A DNA stretch of 56,837 nt, taken from Ichthyophthirius multifiliis. Lineage: Eukaryota; Ciliophora; Oligohymenophorea; Hymenostomatida. The stretch is taken from assembly GCF_000220395.1 (NCBI RefSeq), contig NW_004086106.1, positions 1 through 56,837 of the forward strand, read 5' to 3'. The notes under the pieces are model-generated. The model was not told where the DNA came from and ran no database searches. It saw only the letters and a list, made by a program, of their open reading frames with translations. Numbering within the stretch: the first letter of the stretch is position 1; each line of letters starts with the position of its first letter. Positions 1 through 15,000 of this stretch are shown here, piece after piece. The position numbers and the translations under genes are program-made.

Positions 1-2323
1 TATTTATTAAGTAATATTTGGATCAGATTTTAAAGAAGCTATAATTTATATATTATATGTTGTATTAACTTTCATAATATAAAGGTTAAATTTAAAATTA
101 AAATTAAGTTCCTTAAACATATTATATGGAATTAATATTTAATAATTCAGTTAAATTGTCATTTTATTTTATTTATATTTAATATACATCTGCTTATTGA
201 TAAGATATTTTTCCATCGTTTTCGCATTATAAGAGATTAAAATAAACATTTACTTTAACTAAATTACTTCTATAAATTTAGATTGGATTTGTTTTTACTC
301 TTATGTCTATCGATGTGTCCTACAAGAAGTTTATATTATTGTATTTGCAGTTGCTGCTTAGTTAAACTAGGAAACTACATCAACTTAGAATTAGTATTAT
401 CCTTATTTTTTCAATTATAAAGGCTGTATTTATAAAAAGTATTAGTTATTTTGTTATTAAATTTACATATTTATTAAATTTATTTCATTTACCGTATTTA
501 CATTAGAAGAAATGAGAGACCAAGTAATTTATTTTAATTATTTATTACCACAATTAGAAATACATTATATTATTATTTATGCTTATTAACATATGGAAAT
601 AGGACTTGTTTAAGTTAATTTTATAACTAGATTTGTGTCTAAACTTACTTTTCCAGTTATTTATTAAAGAAAATCAGTACAAGCAAATCCATTATTTGTT
701 AGTTTAAATACACCAGGTTTTATTTTTATTATATCATCCTTATTAATAGTGCTTACAGTATCAAGCTTAAGTGTAAGTGTTTTTAAATATCTATCAAAAG
801 AACATAAAATATTTCCTTACAATTTAGAAGTAATAAAATTTTAGTCCAATGTTTCTATACAAAGTTAATTTGTAAATTATAATTAAGAAGAATAACTTTA
901 GAAATCTAAATTAGAGATATTAAGATCAATTTACAAATTAGTATAATAATAGTCAAAATCTATAATTAAATCTAAAAAATCAAAACTAAAATGCATATTA
1001 GTCATTATATTTAAGCATGAATCGCATTATTTATTTTAGTTTAATTAAAAATATTAAGGAGTTTGGCATGTAAGACATTCCGTTGAACTGCATGTAACAC
1101 ATCCAGCTGAAAAAGTAGAACATATAGTACAGGTTTAATTGAAAATATTAGGATCATAAGAATATTAAGGACAATCACATTATTAAGGAAGCCTATTCCC
1201 AAAACATGTATCGCAATCGGTGCATTAGAGCAGTTGCACATTTAAATAAGCAAGCTGTACATTATTTGTTTGCCGTATTTGGCCCCATTTACCTGCAGGA
1301 CAGGCTATTACACATGAATTTCCATCTAAAAAATGCGGCGATAAACATGCTTAGCATGTAGTAGCATTACAAGTAGAGCATCCAATAGTTATAGTAGAGC
1401 ATTCGATACAAGCTTATGTGTAATTCAAATTATCATAGCTATAAGCAGGGCATTCACAAGTAGTTCCAACCCTATTCTTAAAGCAAGTGTCACAATCAGT
1501 TGCATTAGAACAAGTTGCACATTTACTATTACAATCCTAACAAGTTCTTGTTGAAGCATCTGCATATTTTTTTTTTGGACATGAAGAAATACATTAAGAA
1601 TCATTATAAAAATATCCAATTTCACATAAATCACAAGAAATTCCATCTGTACATTTTTAGCATTACGCAATACCACAATTTTAACAATTATCTATATTTA
1701 AATACTAGCCATCAAAACAAGAACTACAAGAAGTATCGTTATTACATTTAGCACATTAAGGCATACACTCAAAAGCATAAATTTCAAATTCCGTAATTCC
1801 AAACGATTTTAAAAAAGCGTCATTATTTATAAATATTTCATTAGTAATCGTAATATCAAGTAGAGTATCATTAGTTTAAAAATCGAAATCAGCTTATTAG
1901 TATTTTTCTTTTAAATGTTTTCTTGCGCATAATATTTAAAAAGTAAAAACTTTTTATAATTTTGCAGCAAGAGATCCATTTATTTTAAAATATAAAAATT
2001 CACATATCGAAATTCCAAGCATCAATCATTATATATTAAAAGCTAATTGAATATTTATATACAGGTTTATTTGATTTAACATTTAATGATATAATACAAC
2101 TGTTTCCACATATTTAGAATCCTCCTAAAACAGTTTTTGGGCCACATAAATAAGTTATATTTCCTCCAACTGAAGTAGAAATTTGAAAACCACAATTAAT
2201 AGCATCTTATGACGAAAAGTGTGTATCTAAACATTTTTTCAAAAGTGTTTTTTTTTAAGAATTGAAAGCTGAAAATAGATATATTATAATAAAAGTAAAT
2301 TTAATATTATAGTATATTTTCAT
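1..2323 (-). CDS. Cys-rich secreted/surface protein, 5' part, several frame breaks, runs off the left edge
   Basis: Read with TAA/TAG = Gln. It starts at the ATG at 2323-2321, followed by a hydrophobic signal peptide of about 22 residues (MKIYYNIKFTFIIIYLF...). About 180 residues with few cysteines follow, then a block of furin/growth-factor-receptor-like cysteine repeats (about 1750-1050) with patterns such as CNSKCATCSNATDCDTC and CSTCNATTCQACL. After the repeats comes a beta-rich stretch with Cys pairs (CISNCGNKQ, then a Trp) that resembles the REJ/PKD-like ectodomains following such repeats in ciliate membrane proteins. The rest, including any membrane segments, lies outside the window. 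The frame breaks near 2000, 1300-1225, 310 and 70; one frame carries the protein signal up to each break and a neighbouring frame continues it. Either the sequence has small indels or the gene is decaying. The Cys-repeat class is secure; the REJ likeness is inference. Confidence 0.7.
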
Positions 2324-3640
2324 ATTCAAGATTAGCTATTTATATTTCGAATTAAAATAATAATAAAAAAAAAAATATTTTTTATTTAATAAATAATATA
2401 TATAAAAAAAATAATTAATGTTTAAATAATAAAATTAAAGAAATATAAATTTAATAATATTTTATATTAAATAATTTTAAAAAATTCTTAAATATAAAAA
2501 AAAATTATATTTTTAAATTAAAATTAAAAGGAAAAACTAATAAAATATAATTATTTTTAATATAAAAATATAAAAAAAAAAAAACCAAATAAATAAATAG
2601 TAAAAAAAAAGTTATTAATAATATAAATATTATATAAAAATTTAATAAAAAAAAATAAAAATTAATCTTTAAAAAAAAAACTAATTATATAAGAAATTAT
2701 TTTGTAAAAAATTATTTTTATGAATATATAATAAATGAAATAATAATATTTATTATAAAAAGTTTTAAATATATAAAAATTTAAATTTTTTAAGAATAAA
2801 TAAATTATTAATATATATTTCATTTATATATATTTTTAAATATAACTTTTATTTTAATTATTAAAAAAAATTTTTTAAAATATATATTATATTTATATCT
2901 ATTATAATTTTTTATTAATAGATTTATTTAAATTTATTTTAATAATATTGTTTTATTATAAATAATTTTATAAAAAGGATATAAAAAATTTTAAAATTAA
3001 AAATAAAATAATAAAACAAAAAATAATTAAAAAAAAAAAAAAAATTTAAATAAAGTGTATGAAATAATTTTTTTAAAAAAAAAATTATCAATTTTTTTAT
3101 AAAATAATAAAATAAAAAAGAAATAAATAAATATTATTTTATATATAAATATATATATTTATATTTTAATAAATAGATATTTATATATTAATATATAATT
3201 TATTATTTTTATAAATTAATTTCTTTTTAATATATATATTAATTATATTTATTTTTTTAATATTTTTAATTTTATATATAATTATTTTTAATGCATTTAA
3301 TTATTATTTATCTTTATCTTATATTTATCTATATTTATTTTATATTTTTTTTCTTTATATATTTCTAAAATATTTTTTTTTAATATTTTTTATTATATTT
3401 TATATATTATTATTTTTATTTAGATATATTGTAACTATTATATTTTATTTTTATTATTAATTTTTTTTTTAATTTTAATCGTTATCTATAATTTTTTATT
3501 AATTTTTAAAAATAATATATATATAATTATTTATCTTTCTTTTTTTTTTATTTTATTTTATTTTTATATAATTTAATTATTTTGAATTTAATTTAAATAT
3601 ATTTTTTTTTTTATACATACATTATTATAAGAAAAATTTG
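2324..3640. other. Intergenic A/T-rich spacer
   Basis: Almost pure A and T with long homopolymers and very few G or C. I see no reading frame with protein-like composition on either strand and no RNA-gene signature. It contains the upstream region of the left-edge gene. Confidence 0.7.
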
Positions 3641-6600
3641 TATAATTATTTATAATTTATTTTTACTTTCTATTTAAATTAAAATCTCATATTACTTACT
3701 TTTTGACTTATTTACAAAAAAAGACTCTAAAGTTATTTCTTATAATTATTTTTAAAAGAATATTATTGTTTATTTCCATTTTTATTTAATAATATTTTAA
3801 AATTATTCTAAAAATAGTTACTTTTTTCGATATTTAAGTTTGTAATTCTAAGAATTTTTTTATCATTATCTATTAGTTTATATTCAAGTCATATCATATT
3901 AATTTGTTTAGAATTTTTTTAAAATGTTACGTTATTTTGTTTATCTAAAGCAAATTTTGACTTATTTCCAAAAATAATATTTTCCACTTCATCACTAAGT
4001 ATACTAATTATTTATCTTAATTTTTTTTAAGTAATTTATATTTTTACTTAACAAATTTATTTTATTGTTATTGCATGGTAACTTTTTTATATTTTTATTG
4101 TCTGATTTTATTAATAATTTTATTAAATAAAAAAACTTGCAATTAAATATTTTTAAAAGTCCAAAAAAACAAAATGCTTTTGTATATTTATTTCTCTATT
4201 GTCAAAAAATATGATCCTTCTAATTAAAACATGAAATACTTTTTTTTATCATTTAGCTTAATATAAAAAGCATTTGTGCGCCTTCATCTTTTCGTATTAA
4301 ATATTCGAATTTTCGGGTTTTCCCTTATTTATTTTAATTTTTTTATCATTTTTTTATAATTAATTTCTTCAAGAATAAAAAATATAAAATCATTTCTTGA
4401 AACAATAAATTATAAATTTAATTTCTTCTACTAATTTTTCAAGTTTTTTTTAATCTATTATCATATATTTCATTATTTTATTATGTATTTGATAATATTA
4501 ATGCTTATATTTTTTAAACTCTTATGTTTTTCTTTTTAAATGCATTATCCTCGGATATTTAAAAATTATTTTTGTCAATAAATATTTTCTCTATATGTTT
4601 AAGATAATTCTTATCATAATTATAATAGCTTAATTATTCATATGTTTAATATAAAGTTCTTTATATATTACAAATTTATATTGTTAATAATTAATGTTTT
4701 ATCTTTAATTATATGAAATTACTTTTTCGAAAATTATTCAAATAAATAATCAATAAATTTATATCTAAGTAAAAAAACTTATGTATGATTTATTTATTAA
4801 AATTTTATTAAATCAAACTTATGGATAAATAAAAATTAATAATATTGAATATTATATTATTAAACATATCCTTAATAATAAATATTTTTAAAAAAGTAAT
4901 TTACAATTTATTAAATGTTTGATTGATATTTAATAATATAAAAATTTTTATTTTTATAAAAGCTTAAAAATTTAATAAATATATGTTAAATGTAAAATTG
5001 AAAATATACACATACTTTATTTATATTATTTTTATAAGAATTTGTAATATTTATAATTTATATTTAAAAGTAAATATACTATATATTTAATATTTTAAAT
5101 AAAATATATATAAAAAAGAAAAACTAATATTTTAAAGGAAAAAATTTATTAAAATTAATAAAATGAAAATGCTAAATTTTAAAATACTTTGATTATGAAA
5201 AAAAAAAAATTATATTAAATATTATAATATAATTTTATTATTTAATTAATATTATTTTAGAGTAGATTGAAATATATTTTCTTTTGTAAAAATCATATTT
5301 CTTTGATTCCTTATTATCCTTACTGTTATTATTATTCTTAACATTACAAATAATAATTAGTTAAAAAATTATTATTTTAATTACTTTATAATGTATAATC
5401 AAGTAAATTATAACTATTTAAACCAACTATTAAGTTAAAATAAAGAATCGTTTTCATCTTATAAAGTTTGCTATTTATTTAATTATTCTTCTATAGTTTA
5501 TTGAAATAATTATGTTTATAATTAATTTTTTTGTTATTTATTAGTTTAAATTTTTTATTATGTTTAAAAAAATATTGTTAACTAATTTTTCTATGAATTT
5601 ATATTTTAAAATAAATTTAATTATTATTAATACTTTTAATATATTTAATTTGATTTATTGTATTTATAAAAATTAGTTAAATTATAATAAATCAAAAAAT
5701 TTTAATTTTATTAAATTTAGTTAATATTTTACTATGCTATAAAAAAAAATTATTGAATGATTCAATTATTATACATATAATTTTTAACATTTTGGATGAT
5801 AAATTATTATTTTAAATAGCAGAAAGTTAATCTTAAAAAGTTTATTAATTTAAAAAAATATTGTTAGTTTTTATGCCTTTTCTATTAATTACTTAAGTAA
5901 GTGTCTTGTTTTATGTTAAATATTCTACTTATTGGCCTATTCAATATTTTAATTAAAATTATGAATGATATAGCTTCTAATGAATATTTTATATTTCATT
6001 AAGTTAATTATTGCAAGCAAGTTAAACAATTTGCATTTAAATTCTTTATTATAAAATATATATGTTCATATTTTTTTCTATTTCAATTTACCACTATAGT
6101 TTCCTAGATTTTCATAAAAATTCTAAACATAAATTATAAATTATCCATTCTAATATTTATATTTAATTTAAGCTTAAAAAAACATTTTTATTAATAAATT
6201 TCTTCATCTTTGATATTTTACTATTTTAATTCTTTCTTCCTAAGTTTCATTCCCATATTCAAACTATTCTATAGTTTTTTAAATTTATATTTCGCATATT
6301 TTAAGTACACAAAGACTCTTTTTATACAATATCAATCAAAATATCTATATTAGTAAACTTCATATAATTTTTTAAAAATATTTTTATCACATCATTTAAA
6401 CTAACAATTTCATATTCTATAATATTCGAGCGAAATCTTTTTAAATATCTTCTGGATAAACCATAGAATTATTTCTTCCCGTTTAATCAACTTTAAATCC
6501 TTCTCTTTTAGTAATTACAACATTAATTATAGTATAATATTGTATAGTATTATTTTTCAAGTTTTCATAAAAAAGTTTTGTATAATCATCATTTATCATT

Positions 6601-6740
6601 TCCTTAATAAAAATATTTCATTACCGTACCTCATACAATAATAGTGTCTCCCTTTATATATTTTGAACATAAACCTAAAGCAGATTTTAAGTTTATATGC
6701 TGTTTTCTATAATTATTCAAAAGAATAAAAGTAAGATTAA
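3640..6740 (-). pseudogene. Possible decayed coding trace, product unknown
   Basis: G+C is somewhat higher here than in the flanking spacer, and short minus-strand stretches have protein-like composition, for example KREGFKVDQTGRNNSMVYPE near 6500 and ISILSDEVENIIFGNKSKF near 3950-4000. Each stretch lasts only 30-60 codons before a TGA or a change of frame, and I could not link them with plausible introns. I do not recognise the family. It may be a degenerate host gene, a mobile-element remnant or chance open frames, which are common when only TGA stops translation in A/T-rich DNA. Confidence 0.25.
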
Positions 6741-7298
6741 TCACATATTTGTTAAAAAAAGAAAGCAATATTATTGGATTGATATTTAATAAAAAAAATT
6801 CAAATAATTTGTTAGACCTGAAACAAATTTTAATGAAGGAAATACATAATATTATTATACAATTAATATGTAATTTAAAAATTATTTAACTATGTTTACT
6901 AATTAATATATTTATACTTTTTTGTTTAAAAATCTATTTTTAATTATAATTATTTAAATTAATAAAGATTTATTTATATAAATATTTCTTTATGTATATA
7001 ATCATATTGAGGAAAAAATTTTATATAATTCTAAAACAATAATTAAAATATTATTTCATTTATAATATTTAAATATAAAATATATTATTTTTATACTTTT
7101 TAATTATAATTTTATTTAATTTATTATTAAATATATATTTTATTTTATTAAAAAATAAAAATTGAATTTAATTTTTATTTATAATAAAAAATATGATAAT
7201 ATTTAATATTTATTTTGTTGTTATTTTCAACGATTAATAATAATTAAAATATAAAATTATTAATTAAAATAATAAAAAATTATATAAATCAAATAAAA
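6741..7298. other. Intergenic A/T-rich spacer
   Basis: A/T-rich upstream region of the coiled-coil gene that starts at 7299. No motif is recognisable beyond homopolymers. Confidence 0.7.
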
Positions 7299-8841
7299 AT
7301 GCAAGAAATAGATTTATAATTAAAAGAAAAAAAGTAGATATAAATAGATTTTAAATCTTAATAATATGAAAATTAATATTAATCAAAATTAAAAAGTATT
7401 TTCAAGACTGATTCTGATTTAATAGCAAATTTATATTAAAATCCTCTTGAAGAATTATTTAATGCAAATAATAAGAATCTCCAATTAGAATAAAATAAAA
7501 TTATGTAAATAAATGGAGATTCAAATTTTCAAAACATAAATTAAATGCAGGGATAATACAATGCAATCAAAGCGAATATTGAATAAAAAGATAAAGAAAA
7601 TATTGGTTTAAAATAAAAATTTTAAGCATTTTTAAATTAGAATTATTAAATTTAGTAATATAATTAGAAATTATTGGAAGATATAAATTTAATAAAAAAA
7701 ATTAGTGATTAATAAAATGAATAAATAAAAATTTAAATATAAGAAAATAATTAGCTTTAATTGTAATTGGAAAATTCTAATAATAAACTATTATAAAAAA
7801 CAGTCGAAGTTTAATAACTTGAATCACTTTTAAAAGAAAAACAAGAATTATTGGATAATATATAATAATAAAACTCAAAAGAAATAAAATCCTTAATATA
7901 AACTCTTAAAAATGTAAATATATCGATTTTACTTTTTATTTATAAAAAATAAATAGGAGTTCAGCATGAAAATATAAAACTAAATTAATAATTAAATAAA
8001 TAATTTAATTGAAGAGAATAAGAATTTGCAAGAATAATTATAATTTTTTTAACATGATACTAATAATAGCTTACAATAAAATGAAAAAATAAATGAAGTT
8101 AAATAAAACAATTTAAATTTAGGTGATAAATATAAAATAATAAAAGAAAAATATAAAGTATTAAAAATAAAATATAATACACTATAAAAAGAATTGAGCC
8201 AAATAACAAACTAATTTTAGTAATGCACTAAAATGATTGAATTTTTATCTAAATAATAACAAAATTAAACTTTAGAATTTGATTAATAATCTTTTAATTT
8301 TTCTAGTAGATATTAAGAAAATAAATAATTTTAAGACACTTTAGAATACTATGATATTTATGGTTAAAAGTTAAAAAATGGAATTATTGTTGATATAAAT
8401 AATTTTGATTTGAAAAATTCAAAATAATTAAATAAAAGTAACGAAGCTTTAGAATAAGCAAATACATTTAAAAAAAGTAAATTTGAAATTGAACATAAAG
8501 GAAAAAATTAACTTGATTTCGATGTTATTGAAACTATTAGATTGGATACAGATGCAGCTTAAATACTTCAAGAGTTTAAAAAATTAGATGATTAAATAGA
8601 AAGAGAGCATTTAAATTAAATTTATAATCAAATTAATAAATATGATAATAATTTATCTACTTATAATGATTTAAGTTTTTAGAGTGGATAATAATAATCT
8701 AATAGTCCATTTAGAAAAATTAAGTTAGGATCTTACGAAGTCTTTAATAATTGTTAGAAAAGTTAAAATTAAAATGAAAAGAAATAAATCAATAATAAAA
8801 TTATTTAATTTAATTAAATTCAAAAAAAATAAAAATAATGA
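7299..8841 (+). CDS. Coiled-coil protein, function unknown (about 499 aa)
   Basis: ATG at 7299, TGA at 8839-8841. Exon 1 is 7299-7913 and exon 2 is 7957-8841. The 43-nt intron (GTAAAT...AAATAG) is not a multiple of three, and removing it restores one open frame. The protein is rich in Gln, Asn, Lys, Glu and Leu with heptad-like spacing over most of its length (for example ENNQLQLQLENSNNKLLQKT near 7750), so long coiled coils are likely. There are no membrane segments and I see no catalytic motif. A less repetitive Asp/Ser-containing C-terminal quarter (about 8380-8720) could be a small folded region. It converges with the LRR-patatin gene, only 176 bp separating the two stops. Structural or cytoskeletal roles are typical of such ciliate proteins, but nothing here proves one. 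Confidence 0.75.
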
Positions 8842-9017
8842 AAAATTTTTTAGAAAATTTTTTATAAAAAGTTATATAATATTTATTTATACAAAATATA
8901 AATATTTGATTTATACATTTTTAAAGTCATAATTAAAACATAATATTTTATAAAATTATTATATATGTTATTTTAAAAATTTAATACATAGAGTCATATG
9001 ATTATTATTTTTAATTT

Positions 9018-12000
9018 TCAAAATAAATAATTCAAAAAATCAAACATAAGTATCTTTTTTCTTGCTGTATTTTCAGCAAGCCATTCAATTAAATTTTAAT
9101 CATAAAAAGGTCCATAAATATGTTAATGAGAAAGTTTTAAAACTGCTTCATTTAATGAGTATTATTTATAAATTTCGATTATTCTTGTATCATTATTATC
9201 CAGATCTGCTTCACTTTATTTTAAAGGAATTTCTGGATCAATTCTCAAATATTATCCTTCTGCGCTTTTTTCAACATCTTTATCTAAATATGCAAGAGCT
9301 CCATTACCTAAGCTTTACATAATAGGAACTAAATTAAAAAGACCTGCATTTTATGATATTTAGCTACCAGCAATAGGTTAGCCAGTACCCAAAGAAAGTA
9401 AAAAGAATTTCTTCTCATCTCCACTATTCATAGCTTCTGTTTTAATATCGTCTAGAACTAATTTTGAGGGATTATTTTATCCCAAAGCACCATCTATTAA
9501 TGAATATTTTTTAGTTCCATTAATATTTTTGATTTCTGCCGAAGGAAAATAAGTTGGAGCTGCAGAAGTAGCTCTAGCAACATCTTTCATGAAGAAATTT
9601 TTATTAGGATTAAAAACAGCTTCTTTTGATCTAAAAATTTTAGCCATATTTTTACCTATTTATATTTACATTATTTTTTAGATTATTTTTCGTATAAAAA
9701 AAACCTTAAATATTCTCTCTTTTAACAGCTGTACATATAACATTTGTACCTTTAACAATATCAGATAATTTACAATTTTAGAAATTTTTTTTTAAAATCG
9801 ATTCTATTCCAACTGGATCATATTTACTTTTATCTCTCAAATTATTCCAAATCGCAACTATTTTAGATTTATTGAATATCTAATTGCCATGGTCTTCAAA
9901 AAACTATACTAAATCTACTCCTCTGGAAACTGGATTTTTTCCATCAAGTGTGCCTTTTTTTAATTTTTTTAATTTTTTGTTTTTTTTTTTTGCTTTACCT
10001 GTTACTCCTAAAGCTAAAATACCTCCTATTGAAGTGCCTCCTACGACATCGAAAATTTCATGAACTTCTCGTTTTAAATCTAAACATATTTTAAAGATAT
10101 ATAAATAAATAAATATATACTTTTGCAAATATAAGTAATAATTTAGGCAGGTATTATTCCTCTAATACCTCCTCCATCTATACTTAAGCCAACCCTATAA
10201 AAATCACATTATGATTATTTTTAGCCTTTACTATCTGTTGATAATTTAGAAGAATTAAAATATTAAATTTATTCAGCTGAAATTTTATTTGCAATATTAG
10301 GAATTGCTTTCTAGATTTTTTATGAATTATTAATTTATAACTTTTCTTTTATTTTTTTTTAGGCTGCTTTAAATTCTTCTAACTGGCTTTCTTATATTTA
10401 ATTAATTCCTTATATTTCTAATAACTAAAAAATTTGTAAATAAATAAACACATAAAATATAATAATACTTATAGAATATTATTTGATTAAATTAATTCTG
10501 CAAAATTGGATAAACCTTTAAGTCCAAAAGATACATCATCGTTAATAATCAATTTTCTTAGTGATTAATTTTTTTATAAAGCTTTACCTATATAAATAAG
10601 TCCTTCATTTCCAATATGATTTCCACTAATATCTAAAGTTTAAATAGTGTGAGAAAACTCAATAATAGATGCCAAATTATAAATATTCTCCTAAACATTT
10701 TCTTAGAAATAAACTTTTTTAATGATTAATTCTTTAATACAGTTTGATTATTTAATACATTAGATAATGCTTTTTATGCATTCAGAATTCAACTTATTAT
10801 AACTAATATCAATCGAGTAAATTTATTCTTCATTTTATATCAAAGAACAAATATGAGTGATTTCATACTCTCCTAAATTACATTATTATAAGCTTATTTT
10901 TTTCACAAAACGGGCTTTTACAATTGATGAAAAACAATTTCCATTGATCAGATTTCCATCTAATATAAGAGTATTAATTGTGTTATTATCATAAATATTA
11001 GTAGTTAAAATTTTTAAAGCTTCATGGTCAAAATTATTATCGCTTAAATCAAGAAGTTTTAATGTTTCATTTTTACTTATGCTCGTACTTAAACGGCATA
11101 TTAAATTATTATCTAATTTGCAATTTCTTAAAAAAAGTTGGTTTAATTTTCCTGTTTAGTCAATATTTTCCATAATTCTGCATATTTCTTCTAATTACTC
11201 TTTTCCTAATTTGTTTTTGCTGAAATCTATCCTTGATATCATTTTATTTGATATTACTCCCTTTTTTTATTATGTTATTTATTTTTATATGTTTATTTGT
11301 AAAAATAATACATTGCAAAAATATTTAATTCCTTCGCTTGAAACAGATTATTATGTTGATTGAATATATATAGAAAGTCCTTAAGAAGAATTTATTTTTA
11401 AATTGGCAATAATTTCACCTAAATATTTCATATGGACATCATTTAACTTAATATCAGATAAATCAATACTTTCAATATCAGTTATGGTTTCTTATTATTT
11501 TTATGACAATAAATCTTCTTAAAATTTATCTGAAAATGCTTATAATAATTACATAAGATTACTGTCTTTAAATTCTTCCAATATATCAATAAATGTTAAT
11601 TCTCTAATATAAGAATTTTTTAAAAGAAGATTAATTAAACTAATTCTACAACTTTTAATTAATACATCATAAGTAATTGCTTATTTTTTTTAAAAACCAA
11701 AAAAGCTACTAAATTATTATTCTTTTGTTTATTAAATATTTATTTGTTTTTCTTATCCTTTTCTACTTAATGCATAAACCAAAGGATTTATATCTTATAA
11801 TATTTTTACCTTTTTTTTTAAAAAAAAAGAATTATAGAAATATATATATTTATTTTTTTTAAAAAAAAAACATTGGAAAAAATTCTTCCAAAAATATTCA
11901 AAACGAATGTTCTATAAGCTATAATTTTAGGATTTTTATTAATTTACATATTGTTAAGAATTTGTTTAAACTATCCATTTGCACATGAATCATCAACAAG

Positions 12001-15000
12001 ACAATTAATACCTTCAATAATAAAAAGAACAGCATGTTCATAAAGCAGTTATGTGCAATTTTTCACTGAAAGCCGTTTCAAATTAGGAGTATTACACATT
12101 AAATACTATAAATTTGCACAGCCGTCAATATTAAAATTTTAAAGATGTTAACCTTCAATATCAATAATAGAAATATTAATGCAATCGTTCAAAAGAAGAG
12201 TTTTTAATTAAGGAAAAATCAATGGTTTACTTCTATAGTACTTAATATTATTTGTATAATTAATTTTTTATAAAGAAATATTTTTAGAAAAATCCAAGAA
12301 AGTCAAAAGAGGCATATTTTCGGAAAATTTAAGAATATCTAAATCTGTAATTTTTTAACAATTAGAAAGTTAAAGTGTTGTAATTTATTAAAATTCGATA
12401 TTTTTGAGAATTTTGTAAGATATTCCTTCACAATTATTGATAATTAAATATTGGAGGAGTTCTTTATTTTCTTAAAGTAATTTTTATTAAAAAATTTATA
12501 AATTTTAAATGAATTTTTCCACATTATTATTTAATGAATTTTCGTTCCAGTTTTAGTTTGCGAATTCCATTACTACTTTTATTTATTTATTTTTTTTAAT
12601 AAATAAAAACATATCATCCCATTGTTAATTTTATTTCTTATTTAGTCTAGATATTTATTTTATTTTCTTTTTACATAATTAAGGGCCTATACAGTTATAA
12701 AGAGAAACTGCTTGATCAAAAAAAGTGTTTTTGTGCATTTTTTCTATTGCAAAATGACTAATAAAAGACGGATAATCTAACATTACAAATGAATTTAGTT
12801 TATCCAAATTATTTAAAACTAAAGAAAATCTACTTTTAATGTTTAAATTTTTTAAAGAATTTACTTGTTTATAAATATTTGCAAGGAGAGGATTTACTTA
12901 TTCAAAAATATCCTAATATTTGGGTAAAGTGAGATCTGGATTCTCCCTAAAAGAATTAAGAAAAGAAATCATTTTTTAAAATCTTAAAAATAGAGATTTA
13001 ATGGAAGATTTTTCAAAAAAAATTCCATTACAATTTGAATTATTATATTATTCTTATATAAAAATTTAAAAATGTATTTTTTCTTCTAAAAAAAAAGTTT
13101 GGTTTTTCTTTTTTTCATATTAAAGTTGATAATCATTTAATTAATTTAACCAAAAATCCATTATTTTTTCGACATCCATATTTTGGAATTTCTTCAAAAC
13201 ATTTAAATCAATTATATCGTACATTTAATCAGTACAATAAATTATATTTTTTATATTCAGCTGATATTCTTAGTTATTTTATTTTATTATTTCCTGTACA
13301 AATGCTTATGAATTACTTATGTTCATCAATAATTACTCATTTGGCTTTTCGATATATAGTATTTCGTCATATGGGCATGCTTATTGTAGATTTAAGAGCA
13401 TATTTGTTAATATACGCTCGCCTATATGTTCTTTATCTAAAATTAAAGGGACATTTTAATCTAAATAATCTATTAAAAGTATAGAATTTGGAATTATTTG
13501 AGTTATTTTATAAAATATGTCATTTATTCTAATGAAAATTTGTTTAGGACTGAATTTTTAGTTAAAAAATTATATGAAAGTTTCTTATAAATATTAACAT
13601 CCTGGGAAATACGGATTTTCTTCAACTAAAAATTGTTGTTTTAGGTAATAAACAATTAGTATTTTTCGCACTTTCTATTATATATTTTGGTTTAATTAAT
13701 TAATGTAACTTTAAACGAAATAGTTTTTCTCATTTAAGTATGATTATTGTTTAAATTCAAATATGTAATTATTTTTTGTTAAATCTATTAATTCATTATA
13801 TATTTCTTTCTAATTTATTTTTATTGTTTCATTATTTTTTTCTTCCTCTTTTTTTTCTAATTCATCTTTGTTTATCTTTAATTCATATTCTTTTTCTTCT
13901 GATTCTTACACTTTTTCTTCGTTTTTTGAAATTTGTTTTTTTTTCTATTTTGTTTCTAAGTATTCTTATTCATTTTATTCATTATCACTAGAAATATTAT
14001 CTTCTTAGTTTTAAAAATATTGACTATTGTTTTTATCCAAATCAATTTTATATGAAAATATTTAACTCCAAACTTCAAAAGGGAAATATCTGATTCCATA
14101 TTAGTAAGAATTCAATTAAATAACGCTTTTTTTATTTTCAAAGTTTATAGGATTAAATTCTTATCTCCATAGTTTTTCCCATTAATATTCATGTAGTAAT
14201 TAAGTATGATTTTTTTATAAGAAAATTTCAAGTTTTTCGCCAAATTTAATTTACTGAGCTGATTTAGGATTTTTAGGACAATTAAGAAATTCAAAAAGTT
14301 AATCTTTATGTATATATAATCCTTCATTATTATCTAAAAGAATATTCGCTAGTTTAAACTTTTTATACATTATAGACTTCTCAAGAAGGGTTTTATATTG
14401 TAAATTGAAGCCTTTATCTCCTTTAATTTATGGAAATTTAATATAATTTTTAAACAAAAGAATTTAATGTTTATCATTTTCGTCAATATTCTATATAGAA
14501 TTAAATGTTTAGTTTTCAAGAATTTAAAAGATATTAACATTAAATATCAAAGCTACAAATTCGATAAAAATATTACTATTCTTTCTTTATAATAAGTATT
14601 TCTTATCGAAATTGCTTGCTTTTTCATTTTAATCTTCTTCTTAAATATACTAAAATGTATTTTTTGGTTCATCATTATTAAAATTTTTATTGATTTAAAC
14701 AGGAGACCTTTCGATATATTAGTTGAAGTTGTTTTCAGAATTTAAAGAAACAGACGAATTTTTTTATTCATTAAATTTAAATATTTCCATCCATACATAT
14801 TAGTTAGTCCAAGATTTGTTAAACTTTCCTATATTTTCTACTGTTTATTAATTGTAATTTCCTTAAAAAGGCAAAAAAAGGAAATTATTTGCTACTATAT
14901 TTAGTATACTTTTGACTTCTATTTTTCTAAAATTCAACAAATTTAATTCTTATAAAAATTAAAAAAGCTAAAACTATTAAAAATATACTCCATCATCCTT

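Noticed and set aside
13440-13480. Walker-B-like ILLIDYLD in the LRR-patatin N-terminus
   Set aside because: No upstream P-loop (GxxxxGK[ST]) exists in the protein, so I do not call an NTPase domain.
14040-14100. F-box-like FPFEVWSQIFSYKID in the LRR-patatin protein
   Set aside because: Only about 12 residues look F-box-like, and it lies some 500 residues before the first LRR. Not enough to call an F-box.
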